A stretch of 37,771 bases of DNA from Oscillatoriales cyanobacterium USR001 (GCA_001698425.1 MBRE01000074.1:1-37771); one strand, 5' to 3'; positions 8,368 to 16,727 are shown, counted from the stretch's first letter. Made by a program: numbers and translations. Notes: a model not told the origin generated them from the letters alone.

Positions 8368-8419
8368 AAGTACGCACGCTAAGTATTAATTTATAATATT
8401 AATTTAAGGGTGCGTACTT
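8368..8419. terminator. Inverted repeat between ndhO and mdh
   Basis: AAGTACGCAC (8368-8377) and GTGCGTACTT (8410-8419) are perfect 10-bp arms around an AT-rich interior that contains ATTAAT and its repeat. It could terminate ndhO transcription or attenuate read-through into mdh. There is no clear T-tract on the minus strand, so terminator function is uncertain. Confidence 0.45.
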
Positions 8420-8432
8420 GCTAAGTTATTAT

Positions 8433-8648
8433 TTATTTGAAGTCTTCTATTTGGTCGATCCGCAACCAAATATTAGGTGTGGGTACGCGGCCAAATTTAA
8501 CAAGGGCATAGTCTCCTCGCAGATCCATTACTTCGCCCTTGGTTTCAAATAGGTAGGACGAAAAGCGGCGATCGCTGGCTTTGGCTTCTAAACTGTTTTC
8601 CAATTTTTCGCGGATGGCGCGGACAATGCTACCTTTTTTGAATGCCAT
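8433..8648 (-). CDS. ndhO: NAD(P)H-quinone oxidoreductase subunit O
   Basis: NdhO is a small peripheral subunit of the thylakoid NDH-1 complex, found in cyanobacteria and chloroplasts, which takes part in cyclic electron flow and respiration. The 71-residue protein reads [19 protein letters not shown], then [26 protein letters not shown] in two stretches, then [13 protein letters not shown]. This length and order match the family closely. It has a short SH3-like beta core and no membrane span. It is transcribed towards mdh. The intergenic space upstream is long (8649-9085) and shared with the divergent sigma-like gene, so its promoter lies there. Confidence 0.93.
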   Translation of the reverse strand: MAFKKGSIVRAIREKLENSLEAKASDRRFSSYLFETKGEVMDLRGDYALVKFGRVPTPNIWLRIDQIEDFK

Positions 8649-9085
8649 AACTGTTTTGCTCTGGTTTACAAATATTATGATGATAAATTATAGCGGTTTT
8701 CAGTTGCATTTATTGATTGTGCGATCGCGCGATCGCATTTGACCCTGTATCGCACGAGTGAGGGCAATTGTCAAGGAAAATAGAAAAAAATCGGTTTTGG
8801 TTGGGGTAGAGGTTTGAGCAGAGGTGTCAACTTAAGCTGGAAGCCGCCAGGGAGAGCCATGAATATTACCTTTAACGGCTTTCGGCAAAAAATCGACCGC
8901 AGAAAGCATAATTTTTTGAATTAAGGCTGATATATTAATGAGAACTTAGACCAGCCATCCAAAAAACCCAGTTTGGGCAGGCTAGAAAATTCTCTACAAC
9001 AGTACAAATACATTAAATCAACCAACTTTTTGTGTAAATTCTATGCACAAGAAAAATCAGACGATTACATTAGGGGCTAATAGTG
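8649..9085. promoter_or_regulatory. Divergent intergenic region between ndhO and the first sigma-like gene
   Basis: About 437 bp without a gene. It must hold the promoters of ndhO (leftward) and the sigma-like operon (rightward). A double HIP1 site (GCGATCGCGCGATCGC) lies near 8721. A 31-bp repeat shared with 36549 lies at 8823-8853. AGGGGC at about 9072 is the likely ribosome binding site of the sigma-like gene. I cannot assign -10 or -35 boxes with confidence. Confidence 0.45.
8823..8853. repeat. 31-bp interspersed repeat, copy 1
   Basis: It begins GGTGTCAACTTA and ends GCCAGGGA. It matches 36549-36579 at about 26-27 of 31 positions with no gaps. The second copy lies just after glgB. Confidence 0.7.
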
Positions 9086-9793
9086 ATGGATCGACAGCTA
9101 CGACTACTCGCTGAAAAGGTTTGTAGCTATCCAGCCAAAAGCCTAGAGAGGCAAAAAGCCCTCAATCTTTTGCTGGTAAAACTGCAACATTTACCGGGAT
9201 TATTAAAATCCTCTCATCCCGACTATTTGGAAGCTTTAAACCGTACTTGGGAGTGGTTTAGCCAAAATATTTGCCAAACATTTAAACCAAGTGGCGCATC
9301 TTTTCAGGAGAGTCTATGTAAGTGGATTAATGGCTATCTCTACTGGCGAATTCGCGATTTGAAGTCGCCGCAGACAGATTATAGCTTAGATAATTCTTTC
9401 AAAAATAGTGAAAGTTTAGAAACTTATTTAGATCGACTCCCTGATGCTCAAGCACCCAAATTGAGTGGACTTGATAACTATCTCGATCGCCTACGATCGG
9501 AACAGTTACAGGAGATTGTTCTTCAACTAGAAAAATACATTGAGGAAGATCCTGAGAGAAAACTCAGAAACTGTTATCCCCGCAAACATCCTAACTGTAA
9601 TTGCCAGTTTTTAACTCAGCGATTATTTTTGCAAAATCCTGCGGATAAGATGGCTGATATTATTCGGGAGTTGCAATTAAAAGACCCAAATGTTAAAGAC
9701 CAAACAGTGCGATCGCACTGGAACAAAAAATGTAAACCTCTGCTGCAAGAAATTGCAGTTAATTTAGGATATTCACCGGAAATTGAGCTATGA
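9086..9793 (+). CDS. Sigma-70-like protein of module 1
   Basis: 235 residues from the ATG at 9086; a GTG one codon earlier is possible. AGGGGC lies 9 bp upstream. The middle part (LNRTWEWFSQNICQTF, then FQESLCKWINGYLYWRIRDLK) has the helical, aromatic pattern of sigma region 2. The end (ADIIRELQLKDPNVKDQTVR, then SHWNKKCKPLLQEIA) reads as a region 4 helix-turn-helix. The family is divergent from group 1 and ECF sigmas, so the role as a promoter-specificity factor is an inference. A cluster C163-x4-H168-x2-C171-x-C173 lies before the helix-turn-helix and could bind metal or sense redox; the paralogue at 26174 lacks it. The stop overlaps the start of the DUF1822 gene by 4 bp, implying translational coupling. 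Confidence 0.7.
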   Translation: MDRQLRLLAEKVCSYPAKSLERQKALNLLLVKLQHLPGLLKSSHPDYLEALNRTWEWFSQNICQTFKPSGASFQESLCKWINGYLYWRIRDLKSPQTDYSLDNSFKNSESLETYLDRLPDAQAPKLSGLDNYLDRLRSEQLQEIVLQLEKYIEEDPERKLRNCYPRKHPNCNCQFLTQRLFLQNPADKMADIIRELQLKDPNVKDQTVRSHWNKKCKPLLQEIAVNLGYSPEIEL

Positions 9794-10692
9794 ATAACAC
9801 ACAAGTTCCCTATTTAACTGTACCTCTAGGTGGCGATGCTCACAGCTTTGCCAGAAAATTTGCAGCCGAACAAGCAACTACCCAGAAAAGCAAGCAAGTT
9901 TACCTTAATACTATGGCAGTTTATGCCGTTCATAGTTATCTGAAATGGCTAGGAATTGAGAGCAATCTTCAGGAAAGCGATAGTTGGCATATTCTACTAC
10001 GGAGTAGATGGGATGTAGCAGATTTAGTAATTCCTGGGATTGGGAAATTAGAATGTCGTCCAGTTTTGCCGGGACAAGTAAATTTAACTTTGCCAACAGA
10101 AGTTAGAGAAGAAAGAATTGGTTATTTAGCAGTTCAATTTAATGAGTCTTTGGACTCAGTGCAGCTATTAGGATTTGCGCCATCAATTAGTGCAGGAGCA
10201 GCAAATTATCAATATTTACGGGTGGCAAATCTCCAGTCTCTTGATGTTCTTTTAGAACGTCTTAATCCAGTGAAATTAAGTCACTGGTTTGAGAATATTT
10301 TTGATGCTGGTTGGCAGAAATTACAATCGCTGTCAGGGGAAGTTTCTGCGGAAAAGTTATTTGATTTAGATATTTCTGGTTCGACAGTTGTAGCTGTGGG
10401 TTGGCGGGGTGGCGGGACGCTATCATTGCGAATAGTTATCACGATGAATCAGAGAGCAGATGAAACAACTGATATCACTTTGGAGGTATATCCCGCAGGT
10501 GGTCAAAGATTTTTACCCCCTGGTCTTAAAGTTAGTGTTGAAGATGAATTAGGAAACTGTTTGGGAGAAAAATTAGCGACAAACGAAACTTTGTTGATTG
10601 ATATAGAACAAAGTAGCGATGAACCAGGCGATCTCTTCCGTCTTATTATTACTTTGGGCGATGTCAGGAAAACCAAAACTTTTATAGTTTGA
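9790..10692 (+). CDS. DUF1822 family protein of module 1
   Basis: 300 residues, cytoplasmic, with no signal peptide or membrane span. The N-terminal half carries the family's conserved core: VYLNTMAVYAVHSYLKWLGI, SDSW, and IGKLECRPVLPG. Next come a tryptophan-centred linker (LSHWFENIFDAGWQKLQSL) and a beta-rich C-terminal domain (ITLEVYPAGGQRFLPPGL, LIITLGD). The paralogue at 26830 has the same order. Its ATG overlaps the sigma-like stop (ATGA), so the two proteins are probably made together. DUF1822 has no assigned function that I know of. The coupling to a sigma-like gene and the following CHAT protease suggests a regulator of one or a substrate of the other, which is inference. Confidence 0.8.
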   Translation: MNNTQVPYLTVPLGGDAHSFARKFAAEQATTQKSKQVYLNTMAVYAVHSYLKWLGIESNLQESDSWHILLRSRWDVADLVIPGIGKLECRPVLPGQVNLTLPTEVREERIGYLAVQFNESLDSVQLLGFAPSISAGAANYQYLRVANLQSLDVLLERLNPVKLSHWFENIFDAGWQKLQSLSGEVSAEKLFDLDISGSTVVAVGWRGGGTLSLRIVITMNQRADETTDITLEVYPAGGQRFLPPGLKVSVEDELGNCLGEKLATNETLLIDIEQSSDEPGDLFRLIITLGDVRKTKTFIV

Positions 10693-10866
10693 TCGCAAAA
10701 TTTTAGATTGGGGTTGCAGATTTTAGTGTTTTTTGGTAAAGTAGTGAGGATTCGATCGAATCAAAAGTTTCATATCTACTTAGGCTTCAGGGCTTGGTCA
10801 GCTAAGTCAATCTAAAATCTCAAATCCACAATTAACTAATTGCATTGCTTTTAGAGGGATGCTGCT
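10693..10866. promoter_or_regulatory. Leader between DUF1822 and CHAT genes of module 1
   Basis: 174 bp. TTTTAGATTG near 10700 and CAATCTAAAA near 10810 are 10-bp inverted arms about 100 bp apart. GATTCGATCGAATC near 10750 is a perfect 14-bp palindrome between them. AGAGGG lies about 10 bp before the CHAT start. The gap may hold a separate promoter or a structured leader. Module 2 has only 68 bp here and lacks these arms. Confidence 0.4.
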
Positions 10867-12633
10867 ATGCCAAAAACCTGCTTTTTAAGAATTAATTTCG
10901 GTAACTTTGATAAGGGATTTGACATTACCCTGCGGATTCGGGGAGAAAGCGAACCTTTGGGAGACCCAGAGGATACTCTGGTGGTAACTAATGGTCGGTT
11001 GAGTAAATGCCCAGAATTGCTACAAAAATATCAAGATTGGCAGAAAAAGTTTACAGGCTTAGAGGCTAATTACAGAGGTATAAAGTTCAAGCGGATATCT
11101 GGTCTTAATCTCGATCAATACCGTCAAGAATGTAGGGAAGCACATACAGATTTGGTGCTGAGTTTCAGAGAATGGCTAAAATCTTCTCAGTTTCGGAATG
11201 TGGAGGATGAGTTGCGAACTCATTTACAAGCTGAGGATGAAATTGAGTTTTTAATTCAAACAGATAGTGATGAATTGCGGAAAATGCCCTGGGATACTTG
11301 GGAGTTTATCCGTCGTTATCGTAAGGCGGCAATTGGTATTACTCCACTGGGATATAAGCGCATACCGCAATATAAAGTGGGAGAAAAATTGAGAATTTTG
11401 GCGATTTTGGGAAGTACCAAAGGCGTACTCAATCTCACAGAAGATCGAAAAGTGCTGGAGAGTTTCTCTGGTGCTGAAGTTTGTTTTATTACTGAACCTA
11501 AGCGGGAGGAATTGGCAAAGCTTTGGGAAGAAAAGTGGGATGTTTTGTTTTTTGCCGGACACAGTTCTAGCCAACCAGGAGAAAGGGATTATATTGATAT
11601 CAATAAATACGATCGACTGCCAATTATTGAGCTAGAAAATACGCTGACAGAAGCAGTTGAAAAGGGTTTGAAGTTAGCAATTTTTAATTCTTGCGATGGG
11701 TTGGGATTGGCGAAACGATTGGAAAATTTTCACATTCCACAGGTGATTGTTTGGCGAGAACCAGTGCCAGATATGGTGGCACACACTTTTCTCAAGGCTT
11801 TTATGCAAGAATTTTCTCAAGGAATTTCTTTGTATATGTCTGTGCGGAGAGCGAGGGCGAAATTGAAAGAAACTTCCGATGGGGAAAAAATGTTTCCTGG
11901 TGTAAGTTTTTTGCCTGTAATTATTCAAAATCCGCTGATAGAACCTTTGAGTTGGCCTGTGGATGCGCCGCTAGAGCCGATAACTAATCTGCCAACATTG
12001 CAGCCGGATGAAGATGAAAAACAAGTACCGAAACCCCAAGATAGGAAGAAATTATTTATGTTTGGGGGGAGCGCGATCGCGGCAATTTTTCTGTTACTAA
12101 TAGTTCAAATTTGTTTGATTAAGTTAGAGGAACCAAAAAAACAATACGATGAAGCTGAGAAAAAATTGAATAAAGCTGGTAACTTAGTTAATCGCGGTTT
12201 ATCAATGGAAGCAGGGCAGAAACTAAATGATGTGCAAAGAGCTTGGAAAACATATCGCGATGATCAGTGTCCGTTTGAAAGTAGTATTACGGGAAATAAA
12301 CTTCAGCTAAATGTTCGCAAATTTTCATGCTTGACAAGAATCACAGAAGAGAGAACAAAAGAGTTTAACTCCTATGTTCAAAAGCAAAAAATTCCAGCAG
12401 GAGGCACGAATTATAAAATAGCTGAAGATCGGCAAAAACAAGTTTACGATCGTTTAGTAACCAAAAGTACCGCTTATGAGCAAAAGCGAGAAAATGCCCA
12501 GGAATCCTGGATGAAATTTCGAGATGTAGCCTGCGAATTTGAGGGTAAGTTTGTAAAAAATGGAGATGAAAAAAGTTGTCGTATTCGTGAAACGGTACAG
12601 AGAAGTAAGGAGTTAGAAAATTCTCTAAAATAG
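10867..12633 (+). CDS. Membrane-anchored CHAT protease with LprI-like C-terminal segments (module 1)
   Basis: 588 residues. Residues about 100-355 form a CHAT domain, a caspase-like cysteine peptidase fold. The dyad is H232 in VLFFAGHSS and C276 in AIFNSCDGLG. A single membrane span lies at about 396-417 (MFGGSAIAAIFLLLIVQICL), preceded by DRKK, so the CHAT part should be cytoplasmic and the rest outside. The C-terminal part has two LprI-like (DUF1311-like) segments: AWKTYRDDQCPFE with SCLTRITEERTKEF at 459-502, and SWMKFRDVACEFE with SCRIRETVQRSKELE near the end. Both carry a cysteine pair suited to a disulphide. CHAT proteins act in protein cleavage linked to signalling, defence and cell death. 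It follows DUF1822 by 174 bp in the same operon direction. Confidence 0.82.
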   Translation: MPKTCFLRINFGNFDKGFDITLRIRGESEPLGDPEDTLVVTNGRLSKCPELLQKYQDWQKKFTGLEANYRGIKFKRISGLNLDQYRQECREAHTDLVLSFREWLKSSQFRNVEDELRTHLQAEDEIEFLIQTDSDELRKMPWDTWEFIRRYRKAAIGITPLGYKRIPQYKVGEKLRILAILGSTKGVLNLTEDRKVLESFSGAEVCFITEPKREELAKLWEEKWDVLFFAGHSSSQPGERDYIDINKYDRLPIIELENTLTEAVEKGLKLAIFNSCDGLGLAKRLENFHIPQVIVWREPVPDMVAHTFLKAFMQEFSQGISLYMSVRRARAKLKETSDGEKMFPGVSFLPVIIQNPLIEPLSWPVDAPLEPITNLPTLQPDEDEKQVPKPQDRKKLFMFGGSAIAAIFLLLIVQICLIKLEEPKKQYDEAEKKLNKAGNLVNRGLSMEAGQKLNDVQRAWKTYRDDQCPFESSITGNKLQLNVRKFSCLTRITEERTKEFNSYVQKQKIPAGGTNYKIAEDRQKQVYDRLVTKSTAYEQKRENAQESWMKFRDVACEFEGKFVKNGDEKSCRIRETVQRSKELENSLK

Positions 12634-12643
12634 CTAAATTTGA

Positions 12644-12738
12644 GTAGGGGCGAAGGATTTCGGCAGGTAAGGAATGAAAATTAAATAACTTGGTTTGTAG
12701 TAAGCGCTTTAGCGCTCTTTGCGTTTACTACAAACAAG
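12644..12738. repeat. Partial GTAGGGGCG arm plus palindromic element copy C
   Basis: 12644-12670 is a decayed copy of the GTAGGGGCGAAGCATT arm. 12692-12738 is the palindrome (GGTTTGTAGTAAGCGC, TTTAGCGCTCTTT, GCGTTTACTACAAACAAG). The spacer GGAATGAAAATTAAATAA matches the left flank of copy D. The same order of arm then palindrome is seen at 3801-3890. Confidence 0.75.
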
Positions 12739-12799
12739 TCACAGGGTTTTCAGGTATAGTTTTATAATTTATATTCAAAGTTCGGTAATGTATTTTTGA

Positions 12800-14455
12800 A
12801 TGCCGCAACCTGAAATTCCTTGTCTGAGTATTGCGATCGCGCGCTTAAAAACCCCAGGTGAAAACCATTTTGCCACTTGGGTTCTACAAGCCCCCTATCC
12901 TAGTGGATACGTTCACCATGATTGTATTTGGTCAGAAAATTTGTCCCAAGCTTGGCAAAGTTGGCGCGAGATGTTTTCGCCCCAAAGTTTGCCCCGCGTT
13001 GCTGTCGCCGCCCCCCAGATGGCAATAAATTTAAGTTCTGGTAATGATATTTCTGGGGGCAAAAATCTCAGCTATAGTAGCCGATTAATGCAGCATTTGG
13101 GCATTAATCTTTGGCAATGGTTGATGGCCGGATCGATTCAAAATAGTCTGCATGAAAGTAAGGGAATTGCGATCGGACAAAACCTACCTTTGCGGGTGCG
13201 TCTTGACCTCCGGGAACCTGATTTAATTGCTTTACCTTGGGAAATTATGCAGCCTCAAGCTGGCCAACCTGCAATTTCTTTGAGTCAACAATTGCTTTTT
13301 AGTCGGACAACTAGCGATGTAGAACCTTTGCCGGTTTTGCGTCTGGCTGAGTCTTTAAATATTTTGTTGGTGTTGGGAGAAGGGGGAGGAAATTCACCTT
13401 TAACGGCTTTACAATTGGCAGAAGAAGCGACTAATTTAAGGAGCGTTTTAGAGATTTCTAGTAAAATTCATGGTAAAGGTAATGGGGATGCGATGCCTTC
13501 GGCCGGCGTAGCCATCGCGCCAACTTCTGTCAAAACTTTAATTCAACCAACAGCCGCAGAATTAATTGCTTGTTTGGAAAGGGGAACAAAACAGGGAACT
13601 TATAATGTTTTATTTTATGCTGGACATGGCATTACTGGACCTGATGGTGGGTTGCTATTTTTGAGGCCGGAAACTACAATTAATGGTACAGAATTAGCCC
13701 AAGTTTTAGTGCGCTGTCAAGTGACTTTGGCAGTGTTTAATGCTTGTTGGGGGGCGCAACCGGCGAAGTCCTCTTTGACAAATTCTAGTCAACTTTTGTC
13801 TCGTAGTAGTTTAGCAGAAGTGTTAATTCATCACGGTGTACCGGCGGTTTTGGGGATGCGGGATGCGATCGCCGATCGCGAAGCTTTGAGTTTTATTCAA
13901 GCTTTTGCCCAAGCAATGACGGCGCGAATGTCGATCGATCAAGCAGTGGCTATTGCCAGACAGCAACTCTTAACTCTTTATAAGTTTAATCAGCCAGCTT
14001 GGACATTACCTGTATTATATATGCACCCAGAGTTTGACGGGCAATTGCTGCAATCTCTTGATGAGATTAGAACAGAATTACCGGCAAATTCACCGACTTG
14101 GTTAGGGCGATCGCTACCAATAGTTTATCTGCGATCGACCACAGAAACATCTCGAATTTGGCTAATTTCTGCCGGAATTATGCGAATTGGACGAGGAGAA
14201 GAAAACGATGTCGCGATTTCTGAATCATGGATTTCTCAAAAACACGCCGAGATTTTTTGCCGCAATAGTGTTGTTGCTGGAAAAACTGAACAAACTTATT
14301 TTTTGCGAGATTTTTCGCGCTATGGCACGCTAATTTGGGATACTAATGATTGGCAAAGAATTCATCATCAAGAATTTGCATTACAATCGGGAATGCTGAT
14401 AAAATTTGGTAGTTCTCAAGGTCAGCCTTTAGAATTTATCATCGAAGTTACTTAA
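12800..14455 (+). CDS. CHAT-FHA fusion protein
   Basis: 551 residues, soluble. The CHAT domain covers about 150-405. Its dyad is H276 in VLFYAGHGITGPDGG and C316 in AVFNACWGAQP. The C-terminal 115 residues are an FHA domain: G464-R465 in RIGRGEENDVAI and the S-x-x-H of WISQKHAEIF, followed by FLRDFSRYGT. FHA domains bind phosphothreonine, so this protease should be recruited to, or switched by, a phosphoprotein. An FHA-Ser/Thr kinase and a PP2C phosphatase lie a few kilobases downstream and are natural candidates for that partner. It is separated from the module 1 CHAT gene by a repeat-filled gap of 166 bp. Target and trigger are unknown. Confidence 0.85.
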   Translation: MPQPEIPCLSIAIARLKTPGENHFATWVLQAPYPSGYVHHDCIWSENLSQAWQSWREMFSPQSLPRVAVAAPQMAINLSSGNDISGGKNLSYSSRLMQHLGINLWQWLMAGSIQNSLHESKGIAIGQNLPLRVRLDLREPDLIALPWEIMQPQAGQPAISLSQQLLFSRTTSDVEPLPVLRLAESLNILLVLGEGGGNSPLTALQLAEEATNLRSVLEISSKIHGKGNGDAMPSAGVAIAPTSVKTLIQPTAAELIACLERGTKQGTYNVLFYAGHGITGPDGGLLFLRPETTINGTELAQVLVRCQVTLAVFNACWGAQPAKSSLTNSSQLLSRSSLAEVLIHHGVPAVLGMRDAIADREALSFIQAFAQAMTARMSIDQAVAIARQQLLTLYKFNQPAWTLPVLYMHPEFDGQLLQSLDEIRTELPANSPTWLGRSLPIVYLRSTTETSRIWLISAGIMRIGRGEENDVAISESWISQKHAEIFCRNSVVAGKTEQTYFLRDFSRYGTLIWDTNDWQRIHHQEFALQSGMLIKFGSSQGQPLEFIIEVT

Positions 14456-14487
14456 ACTTCGTGGAAACATCCCTACGGATACATTTA

Positions 14488-14527
14488 GCGATCGCCTGGA
14501 TTATAACTCTCAGTAGGAGGCGATCGC
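14488..14527. terminator. Hairpin built from two HIP1 octamers
   Basis: GCGATCGCCT (14488-14497) and AGGCGATCGC (14518-14527) form a 10-bp stem with a 20-base loop, 33 bp after the CHAT-FHA stop. There is no T-tract, so it may only be a chance pair of HIP1 sites. Confidence 0.35.
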
Positions 14528-14575
14528 ACTTAATTTTGCTAAAATAAACAGAGAGATTTATCCCATTTTATCAAA

Positions 14576-15538
14576 ATGACTCGGTTCATCCACGACCAAT
14601 TTGCTAAAGATTACCTAGAAGAATTACTCTCGCCACTAGGGAAAATACAATCACCTCACCGCGTCGCCGGTGAAGTCCGCCACATTGATGTTTACTTCGT
14701 GCCAAATCCAACAGAAACAGGCGATAGAAACGCACTAGGACTATTAGGCAAACTCGCAACGACCACCGCTCTATTTGAACCATTTCGCAATCCAGCCACA
14801 GTCCCAGAAATTTGTGATTGTCTATTAAAATTGCTAGAAGTAAGAGGGGAATTGCAAAGAGAAACTAATCGCACCTCACGCAATCTATCCGATGCTGACT
14901 TGCCGAAACTGTGGATAATCACCCCCACAGCCTCAGTCAAATTATTATCAGGTTTTGGTGCTACTCTCAACAACGATTGGCCTTCAGGTGTCTACTTAAT
15001 GCAAGAATATTTGAGAACAGGGATAATCGTCATTCATCAATTACCCAGAACTCCAGAAACCCTGTGGCTGAGAATTTTAGGTAGAGGTAATGTACAAAAA
15101 CAGGCAATTGATGAACTAGAAGCATTACCAGTGGAGAGCCAGATCCGCACTAATGCGTTAGAATTGTTTTATCAATTGCAAGAAATCTTAGGATTGAATC
15201 AAAGTTTAGCAGTAGAGGATAGGGAGTTAGTTATGCGATTGCGACCTCTTTTTCAAGAACGATTGGCAGAAGTAGAACGACTCGCGGAACAGCGCGGCGA
15301 ACAGCGCGGCGAACAGCGCGGCGAACAGCGGGGTAAACAGGAAGGTAAACAGGAAGGTAAACAACTTGTGGTAGAAAATTTATTGCGTTTCAGATTTGGC
15401 TCATTAGATGAGGAATTGTCAGCGATTATTGAGCCATTATTAGCTTTACCGCCAGAAGAATTTACTCCCTTACTGGTGCAAATGGTGCAATTATCCCGTG
15501 AGGAATTGTTGGCTAGATTCCGAGAACCCAATCCTTAG
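14576..15538 (+). CDS. Cyanobacterial protein with nuclease-like N-terminus and DUF4351-like C-terminus
   Basis: 320 residues, soluble. The N-terminal part has GEVRHIDVYFVP, an acid-hydrophobic pattern seen in PD-(D/E)xK-like and Rpn/transposase-derived families, but the full catalytic set is not evident. A charged coiled-coil stretch (ERLAEVERLAEQ) leads into four near-perfect QRGE units and then KQEGKQEGKQ, encoded by a 12-bp tandem repeat. The last 60 residues (LLRFRFGSLDEELSAIIEPL and onwards, ending SREELLARF) fit the DUF4351 pattern. Proteins of this make-up are numerous and often misnamed in cyanobacterial genomes. Function is unknown. It stands alone, with no evident operon partner. 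Confidence 0.65.
   Translation: MTRFIHDQFAKDYLEELLSPLGKIQSPHRVAGEVRHIDVYFVPNPTETGDRNALGLLGKLATTTALFEPFRNPATVPEICDCLLKLLEVRGELQRETNRTSRNLSDADLPKLWIITPTASVKLLSGFGATLNNDWPSGVYLMQEYLRTGIIVIHQLPRTPETLWLRILGRGNVQKQAIDELEALPVESQIRTNALELFYQLQEILGLNQSLAVEDRELVMRLRPLFQERLAEVERLAEQRGEQRGEQRGEQRGKQEGKQEGKQLVVENLLRFRFGSLDEELSAIIEPLLALPPEEFTPLLVQMVQLSREELLARFREPNP
15285..15361. repeat. 12-bp in-frame tandem repeat in the DUF4351-like gene
   Basis: Four units of GAACAGCGCGGC or near-variants are followed by three GGTAAACAGGAA-type units. They encode (EQRG)4 and (GKQE)3. The unit is a multiple of three, so copy number can change without a frameshift. Confidence 0.85.
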
Positions 15539-15563
15539 CTATCCTAAATACCTGGATTATCTA

Positions 15564-15675
15564 TGGGATGATCCCAATTTCGCCGCATACTGCGGGAATT
15601 GCGGAAATAGCTAAGGTGCTGGTGTAGTCAGGCTGGTAGCTAATGGCTAATTGGTAAAACTTGGGATCATCCCAA
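15564..15675. repeat. Pair of TGGGATnATCCCA dyads about 98 bp apart
   Basis: TGGGATGATCCCA at 15564-15576 and TGGGATCATCCCA at 15662-15674. Each is a 13-bp dyad, and each is the reverse complement of the other. They could be the ends of a small inverted-repeat element or a pair of protein-binding sites. Confidence 0.5.
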
Positions 15676-15691
15676 TACGTGCAAATGTATC

Positions 15692-15766
15692 TGTAAGGCG
15701 AAGCATTCCGGTAGGTAAATTATTGGTTAAATCAAGAGATTTAATGCCAAAATGCTTCGCCCTACA
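15692..15766. mobile_element. MITE-like element, GTAGGGGCGAAGCATT family, complete copy
   Basis: Left arm TGTAAGGCGAAGCATT (15692-15707) and right arm AATGCTTCGCCCTACA (15751-15766) are 16-bp inverted repeats with one mismatch around a 43-bp interior. It is the same family as 23792-23865. It has no coding capacity. Confidence 0.75.
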
Positions 15767-15802
15767 AAATCTTTCTCTGTTCGATCGCTATTTTGGAATT
15801 GC

Positions 15803-16408
15803 ATGATGGTAAACACAACTAATAACTCTCAATACTTTCCCGATTTCCAAACACAAACCGAATTGGAAATTTTAGAAACAATTATTCAGGCTGAAATTCC
15901 TTACCCTTGGAATCCAGCACAATCTGATTCTGAAGCTTATTTTACAGCTTTAGAGCAGGAACTTTCCGTTACAGATTTGCTTTCCGATGCAGATTTTGCC
16001 CAAGGTTCCCAAAGACTATTTACCCAATTAGATATACTTTGGTCCGCCACAAATCTGCAAAAGTCCTTACTTGATAAATTTACGACTGTTCCCCAAGATT
16101 TTTTAACTAAAATCGCCCAAAATGTACAAAAAGTCATTGTTGAATATCAATCTTTAGCAGATCGGATGGTACAATCTACCTTGGAGATTTTACCTCAATG
16201 GTCGGAGGAAGATTTGCAAGTTTTAGCCCGTCCTTTGGCTTATGCAATGCGAAATGCTGAACTGGATTTAGATGTTTCTCCGGTAAAATCTTGGGAAGAA
16301 TTATCAGAAATTGAACAAGCTAGAATGAGTTTAGCAATTGCGCGTTATGCTATCGATCGATTAGCCCTAATTTCTGATAACTCTGATGATTATAGCGCGT
16401 CTAAATAA
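15803..16408 (+). CDS. Hypothetical helical protein
   Basis: About 201 residues from ATG 15803 (MMVNTTNNSQYFPDF); ATG 15806 is equally possible. A longer frame starting at 15752 is open, but its first codons lie in the right arm of the MITE, so that start is not credible. The protein is acidic and mostly helical (ELEILETIIQAEIPYPW, LFTQLDILWSATNLQKSLL, WEELSEIEQARMSLAIARYA). No signal peptide, membrane span or known motif is seen. I do not recognise the family. It sits in the signalling region between the DUF4351-like gene and the probable DUF4327 gene, and a link to them is not shown. Confidence 0.7.
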   Translation: MMVNTTNNSQYFPDFQTQTELEILETIIQAEIPYPWNPAQSDSEAYFTALEQELSVTDLLSDADFAQGSQRLFTQLDILWSATNLQKSLLDKFTTVPQDFLTKIAQNVQKVIVEYQSLADRMVQSTLEILPQWSEEDLQVLARPLAYAMRNAELDLDVSPVKSWEELSEIEQARMSLAIARYAIDRLALISDNSDDYSASK

Positions 16409-16727
16409 ATAAAGTCTGAAATTGACTAAGAGCAGCTTTCCCTAAATACAAAAACGACTGGGATAGCTTTGCTGCGATCGCTCTGTTTCATTCACAATAG
16501 CCGACAGTATTACGATCGCGGGAGTACGAAGTATGATTTAGACAAATCATAACAAATTATTTATCATCTACCTTTAATCTTCAGATTTACTTATACCTAC
16601 TTGCCAAAAGTAACGATCTTGCGCTACAAGATTAGATGATGACTTTCCACAAAAAATCTACACATAGGTAAAAAGTGAGAGCAGGAAAGTCTTGATTACA
16701 AAAGATTTAAAAAATTCAAGAGGTATT
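16409..16727. other. Gene-free stretch upstream of the DUF4327-like gene
   Basis: About 319 bp. It holds HIP1-like sites near 16475 and 16514 and a small hairpin ATCTTG-CGCTA-CAAGAT at 16616-16632. AGAGGT before 16728 is the ribosome binding site of the next gene. The promoter of that gene should lie here, but I cannot place its boxes. Confidence 0.4.

Noticed and set aside
15752..15802. Longer N-terminus (MLRPTKSF...) for the hypothetical protein at 15803
   Set aside because: These codons come from the right arm of a MITE-like element (AATGCTTCGCCCTACA), and the usual start MMVNTTNN follows at 15803/15806.
16692..16727. Earlier start for the DUF4327-like gene
   Set aside because: It is a TTG without a ribosome binding site, whereas ATG 16728 has AGAGGT at the right distance.
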